DNA from: Candidatus Delongbacteria bacterium
GTDB lineage: Bacteria > JAGOEH01
NCBI GenBank assembly: GCA_017997825.1
Contig: JAGOEH010000031.1
Location: 1-24,598 of the forward strand
Reading direction: 5' to 3'
Length of the DNA: 24,598 nucleotides
Positions within the stretch are counted from its first letter, which is position 1. Every line of letters starts with the position of its first letter. Of this stretch, positions 7,713 through 15,600 are shown piece by piece. The notes under the pieces were generated by a model, which saw only the letters and a program-made list of their open reading frames with translations, made no database searches and had not been told where the DNA came from. A program made the position numbers and the translations under genes.

Positions 7713-7956
7713 TTATGAAAAAGTATTGACAAATCTATGGTTAAATCGTAGAATCAAAACAAGCCCCCTTGGTTTTGTCTCGGAGTTTACTTGTTTTAGA
7801 AAGCGGTTCAAAAGGTATTGTATGATAGGATGTGAAGTCGCAATTATTTGTTTATCACTTCGTTTTATCATTAATGGATGATACACTATTCCATATGGGG
7901 AGTTCATGTTTCCTTTAAAACATACCAAATCGTTAGCGTTCATAAACAATTGAAAG
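7713..7956 (+). repeat. promoter/leader repeat, copy A
   Basis: A stretch of about 245 bp that is clearly homologous to copy B at 8748-9034. Conserved blocks in order: AAAAAGTATTGACAAAT, a TAxAAT box followed by ATCAAAA, CTTGGTTTTG, CTCGGA, TTTACTTGTT, AGTCGCAATT, TGTTTATC, TTAATGG, GGAGTTC, AAACATA and AACAATT. It begins with a promoter and ends about 50 bp before the DUF3795 gene at 8007. Reading frames are not conserved between copies past the first third, so it is probably non-coding. Confidence 0.8.
7726..7754 (+). promoter_or_regulatory. sigma70 promoter in repeat copy A
   Basis: TTGACA (7726-7731), 17-bp spacer, TAGAAT (7749-7754). The same arrangement is kept in copy B. The transcript would carry about 245 nt of leader before the ATG at 8007. 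An imperfect hairpin (AAAAC...GTTTT) would form at its very 5' end. Confidence 0.75.
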
Positions 7957-8006
7957 CATAATGGGCAGCATAGTAGAGAATCAATTTTAAAACAGGAGAG
8001 TGTAGT

Positions 8007-8453
8007 ATGGACAGACAATATGCTTGTTACTGCGGACTTTACTGCGAAAATTGTGCGGTCAAAGTGAAAGTTGAACCTGCAGCCAAAGTATTGTATGATG
8101 AAATGAAAAAGTTAGGTTTTGAAGAAATCATGTCATTCTTTCCGGATGGCGAACAATTCTGGTCGTTTTTGAAAGGAATGTCTGCGGAAGGTGTATGTAT
8201 CTCGTGCAAGGCGGGAAGTGGAAATCCTGCCTGCAAAGTAAGACTGTGTGCCAAAGAAAAAAACGTTGAAATGTGTGCCTTGTGCGAAAGTTATCCTTGC
8301 GAGCATTTTACCGACTTTTTTAAAGGCTACCCTATGCTTGAACACGATAATTCTATACTGCGTGAACAAGGGTGGGAGTCGTGGGGAAAACTCCAAGACG
8401 AACGACAAGCAAAAGAATTTGGGTTTGCTTATGCTAAAAATAGCAGTGAATAG
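8007..8453 (+). CDS. DUF3795 family protein (island copy)
   Basis: A 148-residue Cys-rich cytoplasmic protein of the DUF3795 type. It has YCGLYCENC (8-16), CISCKAGSGNPACKVRLCAK and CALCESYPC (91-99). It lacks the C-terminal zinc ribbon of the other DUF3795 protein in this window and aligns poorly with it outside the Cys motifs, so the two are not a recent duplication. The start is set by AGGAG 8 nt upstream of ATG 8007. Transcription is likely from the copy A promoter. The codons are much more AT-rich than in the host-like genes on either side, suggesting acquisition. The function of the family is not established. Confidence 0.85.
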   Translation: MDRQYACYCGLYCENCAVKVKVEPAAKVLYDEMKKLGFEEIMSFFPDGEQFWSFLKGMSAEGVCISCKAGSGNPACKVRLCAKEKNVEMCALCESYPCEHFTDFFKGYPMLEHDNSILREQGWESWGKLQDERQAKEFGFAYAKNSSE

Positions 8454-8529
8454 GAGAAAAATACGGAATTACAGCTCAAACCAACGTTTGATACAACACT
8501 AAATATTCCATGGATTATAGTATCATTCT

Positions 8530-8696
8530 CCTACGTTAACAGTTTTTTCACTGTGACCTACACCCGGAAGCTTGAAGCTCTGGAGAAAACCACCCAGAAA
8601 ACCACCCAGGAAACCACCCAGGAAACTACCCGAGAAACTACCCGAGAAACTACCCGAGAACTGACCGGTATCAAGATTTCGATTTTAATGCTTTAA
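8530..8696 (+). pseudogene. remnant of an AlbA_2/HATPase_c_4-type regulator (linker region)
   Basis: In frame with the stop of the preceding gene but without any start codon, the sequence reads SYVNSFFTVTYTRKLEALE, then KTTQ/ETTQ/ETTR repeats, then ELTGIKISILML and TAA (8694-8696). A final FTVT strand followed by ETTQ/ETTR repeats is what I recall joining the RecG-like ATP-binding domain to the C-terminal winged helix in divergent AAA_4 (AlbA_2) regulators. Here both the upstream domains and the winged helix are missing, so this looks like a small gene scrap left by recombination. The family assignment is from memory of the linker only. Confidence 0.5.
8586..8657 (+). repeat. six tandem 12-bp units
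   Basis: Six head-to-tail copies of RAAACYACCCRR (last base G in the first three, A in the last three), coding K/E-T-T-Q then E-T-T-R. Silent differences separate the first three from the last three units, pointing to slippage expansion of a coding repeat. Confidence 0.9.
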
Positions 8697-8747
8697 ACAT
8701 ATAAAACGCATCGGTCTGGACAAAGGAGGCTACAGGTAGTCAGCCAG

Positions 8748-9034
8748 AATGATGAAAAAAGTATTGACAAATTTACAGTTTAATAGTAAAATCAAAATAA
8801 AACCACTTGGTTTTGCCTCGGATTTACTTGTTGATGAAACCGATTCATTAGAAAGTTAGAAATGATATGGTATGTAGTCGCAATTCCCTGTTTATCCTGT
8901 CGGTTATTCGTTAATGGTAGATATTCCAACACATTGTAGGAGTTCTTATCTATCTTTAGATGAAAGCAAAATAAAACATACTTGCTTTAAGACATACTAA
9001 ATCATTAACAACAGTGTAAAAAAAACAATTAAAG
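8748..9034 (+). repeat. promoter/leader repeat, copy B
   Basis: Diverged copy of the repeat at 7713-7956, somewhat longer because of small insertions. Copy spacing is about 1,035 bp. It ends 275 bp before the methyltransferase ATG. No intact gene follows directly; a GGAGG (9044-9048) is not followed by a usable start, so the gene originally served by this leader may have been lost. Confidence 0.8.
8764..8792 (+). promoter_or_regulatory. sigma70 promoter in repeat copy B
   Basis: TTGACA (8764-8769), 17-bp spacer, TAAAAT (8787-8792). It is the best promoter upstream of the restriction-modification operon and would give it a leader of about 510 nt. Confidence 0.7.
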
Positions 9035-9105
9035 TTTCGCATCGGAGGACAGGAAACTTATCCTCAATCTCTTATGGCGGGTGCATTAACTCGAACGTTG
9101 TTTGT

Positions 9106-9132
9106 ACTATGATAAACTCATAAGATCATAGT
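9106..9132. promoter_or_regulatory. perfect 8-bp inverted repeat upstream of the methyltransferase
   Basis: ACTATGAT (9106-9113), 11-nt gap, ATCATAGT (9125-9132). It may be an operator or an RNA hairpin. Restriction-modification operons often have control elements here, but no controller (C) protein gene is present. The stretch 9035-9309 otherwise shows no gene. Confidence 0.35.
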
Positions 9133-9309
9133 CGGCAGTTGAAACCCAAAAAAACGATAAAAGAGATGAAAACATACCATTTTCAGAACAAAACAGAAGA
9201 CAACTAAGAAAGGATATAATACCAACTTGAAACCATTTTTTTTACAGCAGAATCTCTACGATATGCTTAATATTTGGCTAATATATAAAATATCAAAGAC
9301 TTTTAATTT

Positions 9310-10527
9310 ATGAAAAGACAAAACAAACATAATATTACGGATCTTAAAACCTTCTTTTGTAAAGAAGATGAGCAGATTTATAACCTAAGAAGCGAAGGTG
9401 GTCTTCTAAAACCGCAGCAAAACTTTAAACTGATTGACTTGTTTTGCGGGGCAGGTGGTATGACTTTAGGATTCACTGAAGCTTTTGGGCACTATTTTGA
9501 GCCGATATGGGCTAACGATTTTAACAAGTACTGTGTTGATACTTATAACGCTAATTTCGGTAATCATTGCCTGACTGGAGATATTGTAGATATTTTATCA
9601 GACAAAACCATAATAATTCCCAAGGCAGATGTTGTGATCGGAGGCCCTCCATGCCAAGGCTTCAGCCTATTAAATCGAAACCGGGATGATGACCCTCGAC
9701 GACAATTATGGCGTCCCTATTTGGAGGTTGTTGAAAGAAGTGATGCAAAAGTCTTTGTAATAGAAAATGTGGCGCAATTGCTTGGGACATTTGAACATGG
9801 CGAAATTGTTGGTATGGCGGAAAAACTCGGTTTTAAGGTTTTTTCCAGTAATATTTGCGCTGCAGATTATGGGGTTCCACAAACACGTATCAGGGCGATA
9901 ATAATTGGCTCACGAATTGGAGAGCCTTCATTTTTATTTCCTCCGCGCAAGACACACTACAATCCAAATAGTAACGGCCATTATCAGGGTAGATTAGACT
10001 TCTCGGGAAACGAAGATTTCCTTCCATCATCGATACAATGGCAAACGGTTCGGGACGCTATTGCCGATTTACCTCCTCCCATAGGAACAGATATCCGTGA
10101 TGTTCCTCCACCTTTAAACCTACATTTTGGCAGAACACCCACAGAAATGAGTATGAAAAGATATCGTGCAATCCCGAAGGAAGGGATGAATAGATTCGAT
10201 CTTCAAAAGTATGCGCCGGAATTGACTCCGCAATGTTGGATCCGAAAAACAACAGGTGGAACCGACTTGTTCGGCAGATTGTGGTGGAATAGGCCTGCTT
10301 TTACTATAAGAACCGAGTTTTACAAACCGGAAAAGGGGAGGTACTTACATCCTGAGCAGCATAGACCGATAACTCATAGAGAAGCAGCTCGTTTTCAATC
10401 GTTTCCCGATTCTTTCATTTTTAAAGGAAGCAAGATTGAGATTGCAAAGCAAATCGGCAATGCAGTTCCTCCGCTTATGGCAGCGCGTATTGCCGATATT
10501 GTTTACGTTTTGCTTACAAAAGGCTAA
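9310..10527 (+). CDS. DNA (cytosine-5) methyltransferase of a type II restriction-modification system
   Basis: A 405-residue C5-methyltransferase with all core motifs: I, DLFCGAGGMTLGF (43-55); IV, GGPPCQGFS with the catalytic Cys115; VI, ENV (152-154); VIII, QTRIRAII (191-198); a variable target-recognition region (about 205-325); IX in RPAFTIRTEF through REAARFQSFPD; and X, QIGNAVPP (381-388). It transfers a methyl group from S-adenosylmethionine to C5 of cytosine in its target; the specificity cannot be read from sequence here. About 38 extra residues precede motif I. The ATG at 9310 has no clear ribosome site. The stop is 15 nt before the Vsr-HNH ORF, so it is the first gene of an operon. 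AT-rich codon use agrees with horizontal transfer. Confidence 0.94.
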   Translation: MKRQNKHNITDLKTFFCKEDEQIYNLRSEGGLLKPQQNFKLIDLFCGAGGMTLGFTEAFGHYFEPIWANDFNKYCVDTYNANFGNHCLTGDIVDILSDKTIIIPKADVVIGGPPCQGFSLLNRNRDDDPRRQLWRPYLEVVERSDAKVFVIENVAQLLGTFEHGEIVGMAEKLGFKVFSSNICAADYGVPQTRIRAIIIGSRIGEPSFLFPPRKTHYNPNSNGHYQGRLDFSGNEDFLPSSIQWQTVRDAIADLPPPIGTDIRDVPPPLNLHFGRTPTEMSMKRYRAIPKEGMNRFDLQKYAPELTPQCWIRKTTGGTDLFGRLWWNRPAFTIRTEFYKPEKGRYLHPEQHRPITHREAARFQSFPDSFIFKGSKIEIAKQIGNAVPPLMAARIADIVYVLLTKG

Positions 10528-10542
10528 CAGGGTTAATCCGTT

Positions 10543-11886
10543 TTGGATACGTTCGATAAAAAAAAACGAAGCCTGATAATGAGCCGAGTTAAAGGCAAGG
10601 ACACTAAGCCGGAAGTATTTGTAAGGTCTATTTTACATCGACTCGGTTTTCGTTTCAGGAAAAACTGCCCTGATTTACCGGGAAAGCCTGATATTGTTTT
10701 ACCCAAATATCATAAGATCATTTTGATTCATGGTTGTTTCTGGCATGGTCATAAAAAATGTCCAAGAGCGATTCGTCCGAATAGTAATAAGGTATTCTGG
10801 TCGGAAAAACTTGATAAAAATATTAAACGTGACGGAAATAATGTAAGAGCATTAAATAAACTCGGTTGGAAAGTGTTGATCATTTGGCAATGCGAAATAA
10901 AAAATGTAGATGCTTTAACCGAAAAAATTAAAACGTTCTTACAGGATCAAAAAGGTGGAATAATGAAGAAAGCTTTGGATACTGAATCAATTAGAAAGCA
11001 ACTTAAGTCTCTTATAAGCAATTTTGAATCGGAACTTGATAAAAATGACTTACGTAATAAAGTATTAGCTCTTGTTCCAATATTTCACAGTATTCGTGAC
11101 CTTGGAAAATCATTAATACTAACTTCTGATGCTGCAAGTGCAAGGACAAGAATCCTTTTTTACTTCCGTAAATACCCGAAAATCGTAATAAATGGCGATG
11201 AACTTCTTGTTGTATCGGCTATCCAAGAATATGCTCGCCGAGTCAGAGAATTGAGAGTTCAATTTGGATGGTCAATAATAAACGGAATAACTGCAAAAGA
11301 AATGGCGGCTGAAGATGGGTTTCCTTTGCAACATATTGATGTTTCGAAGATGAAGCCGGATGACTATATTCTTCTGTCAGAGATAGAAGATCGAGATGCC
11401 GCTCATCGATGGAATATAGCGAACGAAATTCGTAAACGTAAAGATGCAGTAAGAATAAAAATTTTAGATTATTTAAAGCATAATGTCGGAAAGGCAGTAA
11501 CAGGAGAAGAACTCCGATATGTTGCCGGCAATAAGACGGAATGGGCTAGAAGAGTTCGTGAATTACGCACAGAATTCGGTTGGTCTATTGTAACAAAAAA
11601 CACAGGAAGACCGGATTTGCCGATTGGTACATATATTCTAGAATCTTTACGACAAAGTCATGAACATGACCGGCAAATCCCAGATCCTGTTCGCGGTTCT
11701 GTTCTTCGAAGGGATAACTACAAATGTGTAAAATGCGGGTGGTCTCAGAATGCCTGGAATCCATCTGACCCACGCCATTTAGAACTACACCACGAAAAAG
11801 AACACGCCAAGGGCGGCGAAAATACAGAAGATAATTTAGTTACTGTTTGCACTATTTGTCACGATGAAATCCATCGAAAAAAGTAG
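10543..11886 (+). CDS. Vsr mismatch endonuclease fused to HNH restriction endonuclease
   Basis: A 447-residue ORF starting at TTG 10543 (Vsr proteins begin just like MDTFDKKKRSLIMSRVKGKD). Residues 1-137 are a full Vsr nuclease: LPGKPDIVLP with catalytic Asp50 and HGCFWHGH (63-70). Vsr nicks at T:G mismatches left by deaminated 5-methylcytosine. Residues 141-447 look like a complete HNH restriction enzyme. They have a helical N-terminus, two related winged-helix-like modules (203-246 and 306-350, both with ARRVRELRxxFGWSI), and a C-terminal HNH domain with CVKC (395-398), LELHH (413-417), GGENTEDNLVTVC and CH...H (436-444). At the joint, Met141 (ATG 10963) follows AAGGTGG at 4-nt spacing, so the HNH enzyme can also be made alone. 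The partner methyltransferase is immediately upstream. Confidence 0.92.
   Translation: MDTFDKKKRSLIMSRVKGKDTKPEVFVRSILHRLGFRFRKNCPDLPGKPDIVLPKYHKIILIHGCFWHGHKKCPRAIRPNSNKVFWSEKLDKNIKRDGNNVRALNKLGWKVLIIWQCEIKNVDALTEKIKTFLQDQKGGIMKKALDTESIRKQLKSLISNFESELDKNDLRNKVLALVPIFHSIRDLGKSLILTSDAASARTRILFYFRKYPKIVINGDELLVVSAIQEYARRVRELRVQFGWSIINGITAKEMAAEDGFPLQHIDVSKMKPDDYILLSEIEDRDAAHRWNIANEIRKRKDAVRIKILDYLKHNVGKAVTGEELRYVAGNKTEWARRVRELRTEFGWSIVTKNTGRPDLPIGTYILESLRQSHEHDRQIPDPVRGSVLRRDNYKCVKCGWSQNAWNPSDPRHLELHHEKEHAKGGENTEDNLVTVCTICHDEIHRKK
10950..10965 (+). promoter_or_regulatory. internal ribosome-binding site and start for the HNH enzyme
   Basis: AAAAAGGTGG, then AATA and ATG (10963-10965), in frame inside the fused ORF and exactly at the end of the Vsr domain. 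It suggests two ancestral genes joined by loss of the vsr stop, with the second start still usable. Confidence 0.55.
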
Positions 11887-12001
11887 CATTCATACCAATT
11901 GTATTTGGAAAGAAATGTTGGAATAGCATATTTAGTTACTATTTGTTGTATTCCTATTTACTTTCAACTAATGCAGCTTCTTCTTTTACAGGGTCAAAGA
12001 C

Positions 12002-12029
12002 TTGATTTTTGGAATGGAATAGATATATT
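12002..12029 (+). promoter_or_regulatory. candidate promoter for the ogt-type gene
   Basis: TTGATT (12002-12007), 16-bp spacer, TATATT (12024-12029). A perfect hairpin CCGGATT-GGGT-AATCCGG (12053-12070) lies in the resulting leader. No gene is seen between 11887 and 12124. Confidence 0.45.
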
Positions 12030-12124
12030 GAGATGACTATCCGGTAGATTCACCGGATTGGGTAATCCGGGAGCGAATCAACCCGCCATGGAGATAAAAC
12101 CGAAATCATATCGACGGAGGGAGT

Positions 12125-12622
12125 ATGTCAGTTCATCATGCATTTTATTCGGCCGGAGAACTGGGATGGATCAAAATCACCGCCTCCGACCAGGCCCTGA
12201 TGGCACTGGATTTCTGCGAGCCGCCCAAATCCGGATCTTCCGAGCCATCCCATGACCTGGTCCGGGAATGCGTCCGGCAACTGGATGAATATTTTCAGGG
12301 CAAACGCCGGCAATTTTCCATCCCGCTGCAGCTTCACAGCACGGAATTCCGGCTGAAGGTCTGGATGGCCCTGCTGGATATCCCTTACGGCCAGACGGCA
12401 TCCTATCAGGATATCGCCATCCGGATCGGAAACCCGAAAGCCACCCGGGCCGTGGGTGGAGCCAATCATCACAATCCGATCTCGATCATCATCCCCTGTC
12501 ACCGGGTGATCGGCCAAAATCATTCCATGACCGGCTACGGCGGCGGGATCTGGCGTAAAGAATGGCTGTTGCGCCACGAAGAATCCTACCTCAGCCAAAT
12601 CGATGTCTATTCGCTCACTTGA
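12125..12622 (+). CDS. ogt: methylated-DNA--[protein]-cysteine S-methyltransferase
   Basis: A 165-residue suicide repair protein that takes alkyl groups from O6-alkylguanine onto its own Cys. The C-terminal DNA-binding/active-site domain is complete: FRLKVWMALLDIPYGQTASY (75-94), KATRAVGGANHHNPI (105-119; family members usually have NGxNPI, here His-His), IIPCHRVIG with acceptor Cys125, and GYGGG followed by K.WLL. The short N-terminal domain is present. The start ATG 12125 follows GGAGGGAGT, a strong ribosome site. The stop TGA overlaps the stop of the converging lamin-tail gene by 8 bp. Its base composition is host-like, so it marks the right edge of the AT-rich island. ogt and adaA/ada-type MGMT cannot be separated fully by eye; no Ada domain is present. 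Confidence 0.92.
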   Translation: MSVHHAFYSAGELGWIKITASDQALMALDFCEPPKSGSSEPSHDLVRECVRQLDEYFQGKRRQFSIPLQLHSTEFRLKVWMALLDIPYGQTASYQDIAIRIGNPKATRAVGGANHHNPISIIIPCHRVIGQNHSMTGYGGGIWRKEWLLRHEESYLSQIDVYSLT

Positions 12623-15600
12623 GCCGAACTATTTTAAGCCATTCTCTCCGACTTCCCATACTTATCACCATCAGGTAAATCCCGCTGGCTACTTCCCTGT
12701 TCTTTTGATCTCTCCCGTTCCATTCCAGTCTCACCATCTCCCAACCCGGCATAGTTTGCTGCGATTGAAAGACTTTTCGGCCCATCAGATCATAGATGGT
12801 GATCACCAGCGGCATCCTGGCCGGACGGTTCTTTTCGGTTGAAATGATACCCAGGCAGATCCGATCCGAAAAGGGATTGGGATAGGCTCGTATTTTAAAG
12901 CTTTCCGCTTGATCCGCAGCCGACAATCCACTAATCCCCGTATAAATTTCGCATCCCGGAGAGGGATCGCTTCGCAGGCCCTGATCATAAGTATCCAGAG
13001 CCGTCACCCGATAGATATAGGTTTGATCGGATTGGATCCGGTCATCCTCAAATAAGGTATCGCCCCAGGCAGAGATAATTCTCCGGTATTCCATCCCATT
13101 TTCCGATCGCTCGATATCATAAGCGCCGGCCTGCCGAACTCCCAACCAGCTCAATCGGATCATCGATGGCTCGGGACTATAGTATCCGGTCAATCGTTCG
13201 GGAGAAACCGGCGGAACATCATCCGGCGATCGCACCGCGCTCAGAATCCCCCCCCGGATCAGTCGGTCCATCTCATTATCCCCATTATAAACCGTCAAGC
13301 GCCATCCATAGCGGACATTGGGAATCAGTCCGCTCAATCGGGCCCGGTGCTTGACATCCACCTGCCAGGATGTCACCTCCAACGTATCCGAACTCCCCGG
13401 AATCCAGTACCTTAAATTGAACCAGGAAGGCCGGTTCGTTTCCCATTCCATATCAGTCACGCTTTCCCTCATCAAACTCCATTCCGGATTCCCGGAACCG
13501 ATCGATAATGGAGAAGTCCCATTCCGTTCCATCCTGAATTCCATGGTTTGAAACAGCTCCGGACATGCCGTCCGCTGATCCCTGGCCCTGATTTCTACCC
13601 GATAGTCCTTACCCGATGAAAGACCATCGATCGGCTGATGCACGGAGTGTTGCCAATCATAAACCATCTTGATCCAGGATAGAAAGGACCGAGTCCCTGA
13701 TGAAACATTGGCCTCCGCCCCCCAAATTCTCATCACCTCGATCGGGGTAACCGCCAGTTCAAATATCGCCGGATAGCGGGTATGGGCATGGATCCAGAGA
13801 TGACTGGAATCCGGGATCAAAATCTGAGCCGGATGGAGAAAAACATTAATTGGCTGCAGCCGGGTCATGGTCATAAATTCCAGGGTATCGGATTGACGGG
13901 CCATCCCCTGCGGATTCCTTATCTCAACCGTCAATTTATAATCGGATGCCGACTCAAGACAGCTCAATTCACACTCATGATGGTAATGATACTCGCCCGA
14001 TTCCAAGACCACGCATTCCGCATCTAACGGCCTGCCGCAGAGATCGGCCTGGGATTCCGGTATTCCCCCACATCCATCCTGATCAATCGTTCGATCTGAC
14101 TGTAATAATCGACGTCCCGCATCTATGGCTCCTTTCCGGATGGCATGATGATACCGATTCACCTTGTTGACCATCAATCGATAGGTTACCGGCTGATCGG
14201 TTTCAAACCGGATCCAGGCGCCATCCGTACCGATCCGATCTACCACCGGATAATAGACAAAACGCGGAGGAATTGCCTGTTCTCCCATCCGGGTTGTAAA
14301 CCCGCCATTTAACCCGGTTTGATTACTTTTCAGAATTTCATTATCACGATCATCCGCCCCAAACTCTCCCCTCTTCTCCAGGGTTCCGTCCGCGCCCGAG
14401 TCCATTCCATTCCGGGATTCCACAGGATCATAATGAATCAGAGTCTGCGATACCCGGTAATATCCTCCGGCCGGATTTTCAAATCGCACCTGATAGCCAT
14501 ATTCCGTTCCGGGTTTCAGATTATTGATCCGGATCCAATGCCGGTTGGACCACTCCGTCGCCCGATAATGTAAGCTATCCTCGCTACCGATCGGCCACCG
14601 GATAATTTCCGGCCGGGAAATCGGATCGGTATACAGCCGGATCCAGACCGAATAGACTCCGCGATAGACACTCCAATGGAAGATCCGAAGCATCGGCGGA
14701 TCGTGGACCGACGAACCGGAATCCCCCAGGATCAGGCTTGCGGTTTGGGACGGGATCCGTTCTCCATCGCTGTCCAGATAGATTTCAGCCTGAAAATGAT
14801 AGGTCTGTCCGATCGATAAATCCGAGAACCAGTGGACATGATGACTCGATGGATAGAGGGTATGGCTGGTGATCGGGTCCAAACCCGAATTCAATTTATT
14901 GAGGATCAGGGAGGAAAGCAGGGCGCGGTTGGTCACAAACTCCAACCCTATCCGATTGCCGTCGATCAGGCTGATCCGGGGCTGGGTTAAGTACTCGGGA
15001 GACCGATCATCAAGAGCCGGGGTATAAAAGGATCGAATCGGCAATGCCATAGGATTGCCGCTGCGATCTCTCAGCGCTATCCGATACCAATACCGGTTTG
15101 AAGCCGATAAATGATCGAGCTGAATGATTTTGGAGACACCATAATGATCATCCTCCCACTGATGATCAAGATCAGTACTGTCCAAGCCATAGTTGAATTC
15201 CAGTTCGACCGGTTCATTGAAGAGGAGCTCCAGTCCAATCCGGTCCGATAAGCTGTAAATCAATCGAGGCTCTTGGGCTAGACCGGGCCGGACGGTATCG
15301 GGATACTCCCCGGTGATCAGGGTGTCATTCAGGATTTGGGATGAATTTCCAGCGGTATCGACGGACCAGATCGACCAGGCATAGGAGGTGAGATGCTCCA
15401 GCGAATCCAACACCGGATGATGCAGGGTATCAGCCGCTGAATCACACCATAATCGTTCCCCGACTCTCCAGTATCCATAGCACGGCTCATTGTTTTTCCA
15501 CTGACCCATCACCGAACCCGGACTGAGGTGATGGATCACCGGCATCTGAGTGAAAATGGGGGGATCCGTATCGGGCACCGTCACAAAATAGTAGTCCAGC

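Noticed and set aside
7657-7881. Small ORF of 74 codons covering repeat copy A
   Set aside because: It runs through the promoter, lacks a ribosome site, and the frame is broken in copy B.
8454-8585. Integron attC site between island genes
   Set aside because: GTTAAC-like and CAAC-like words occur, but no core/inverse-core pair in the right layout and no integrase.
8586-8657. Short tandem repeat as a possible CRISPR array
   Set aside because: Units are 12 bp, directly adjacent with no spacers, and code a Thr-Thr-Gln/Arg repeat.
12128-12598. 156-codon minus-strand frame opposite the ogt-type gene
   Set aside because: Mirror of a well-supported conserved gene; low-complexity composition.
2619-12622. 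Genetic code with UGA read as Trp, to explain the split kinase
   Set aside because: Several intact genes here (TauE-like, peptidase, ogt-type, lamin-tail) end at TGA at the expected length.
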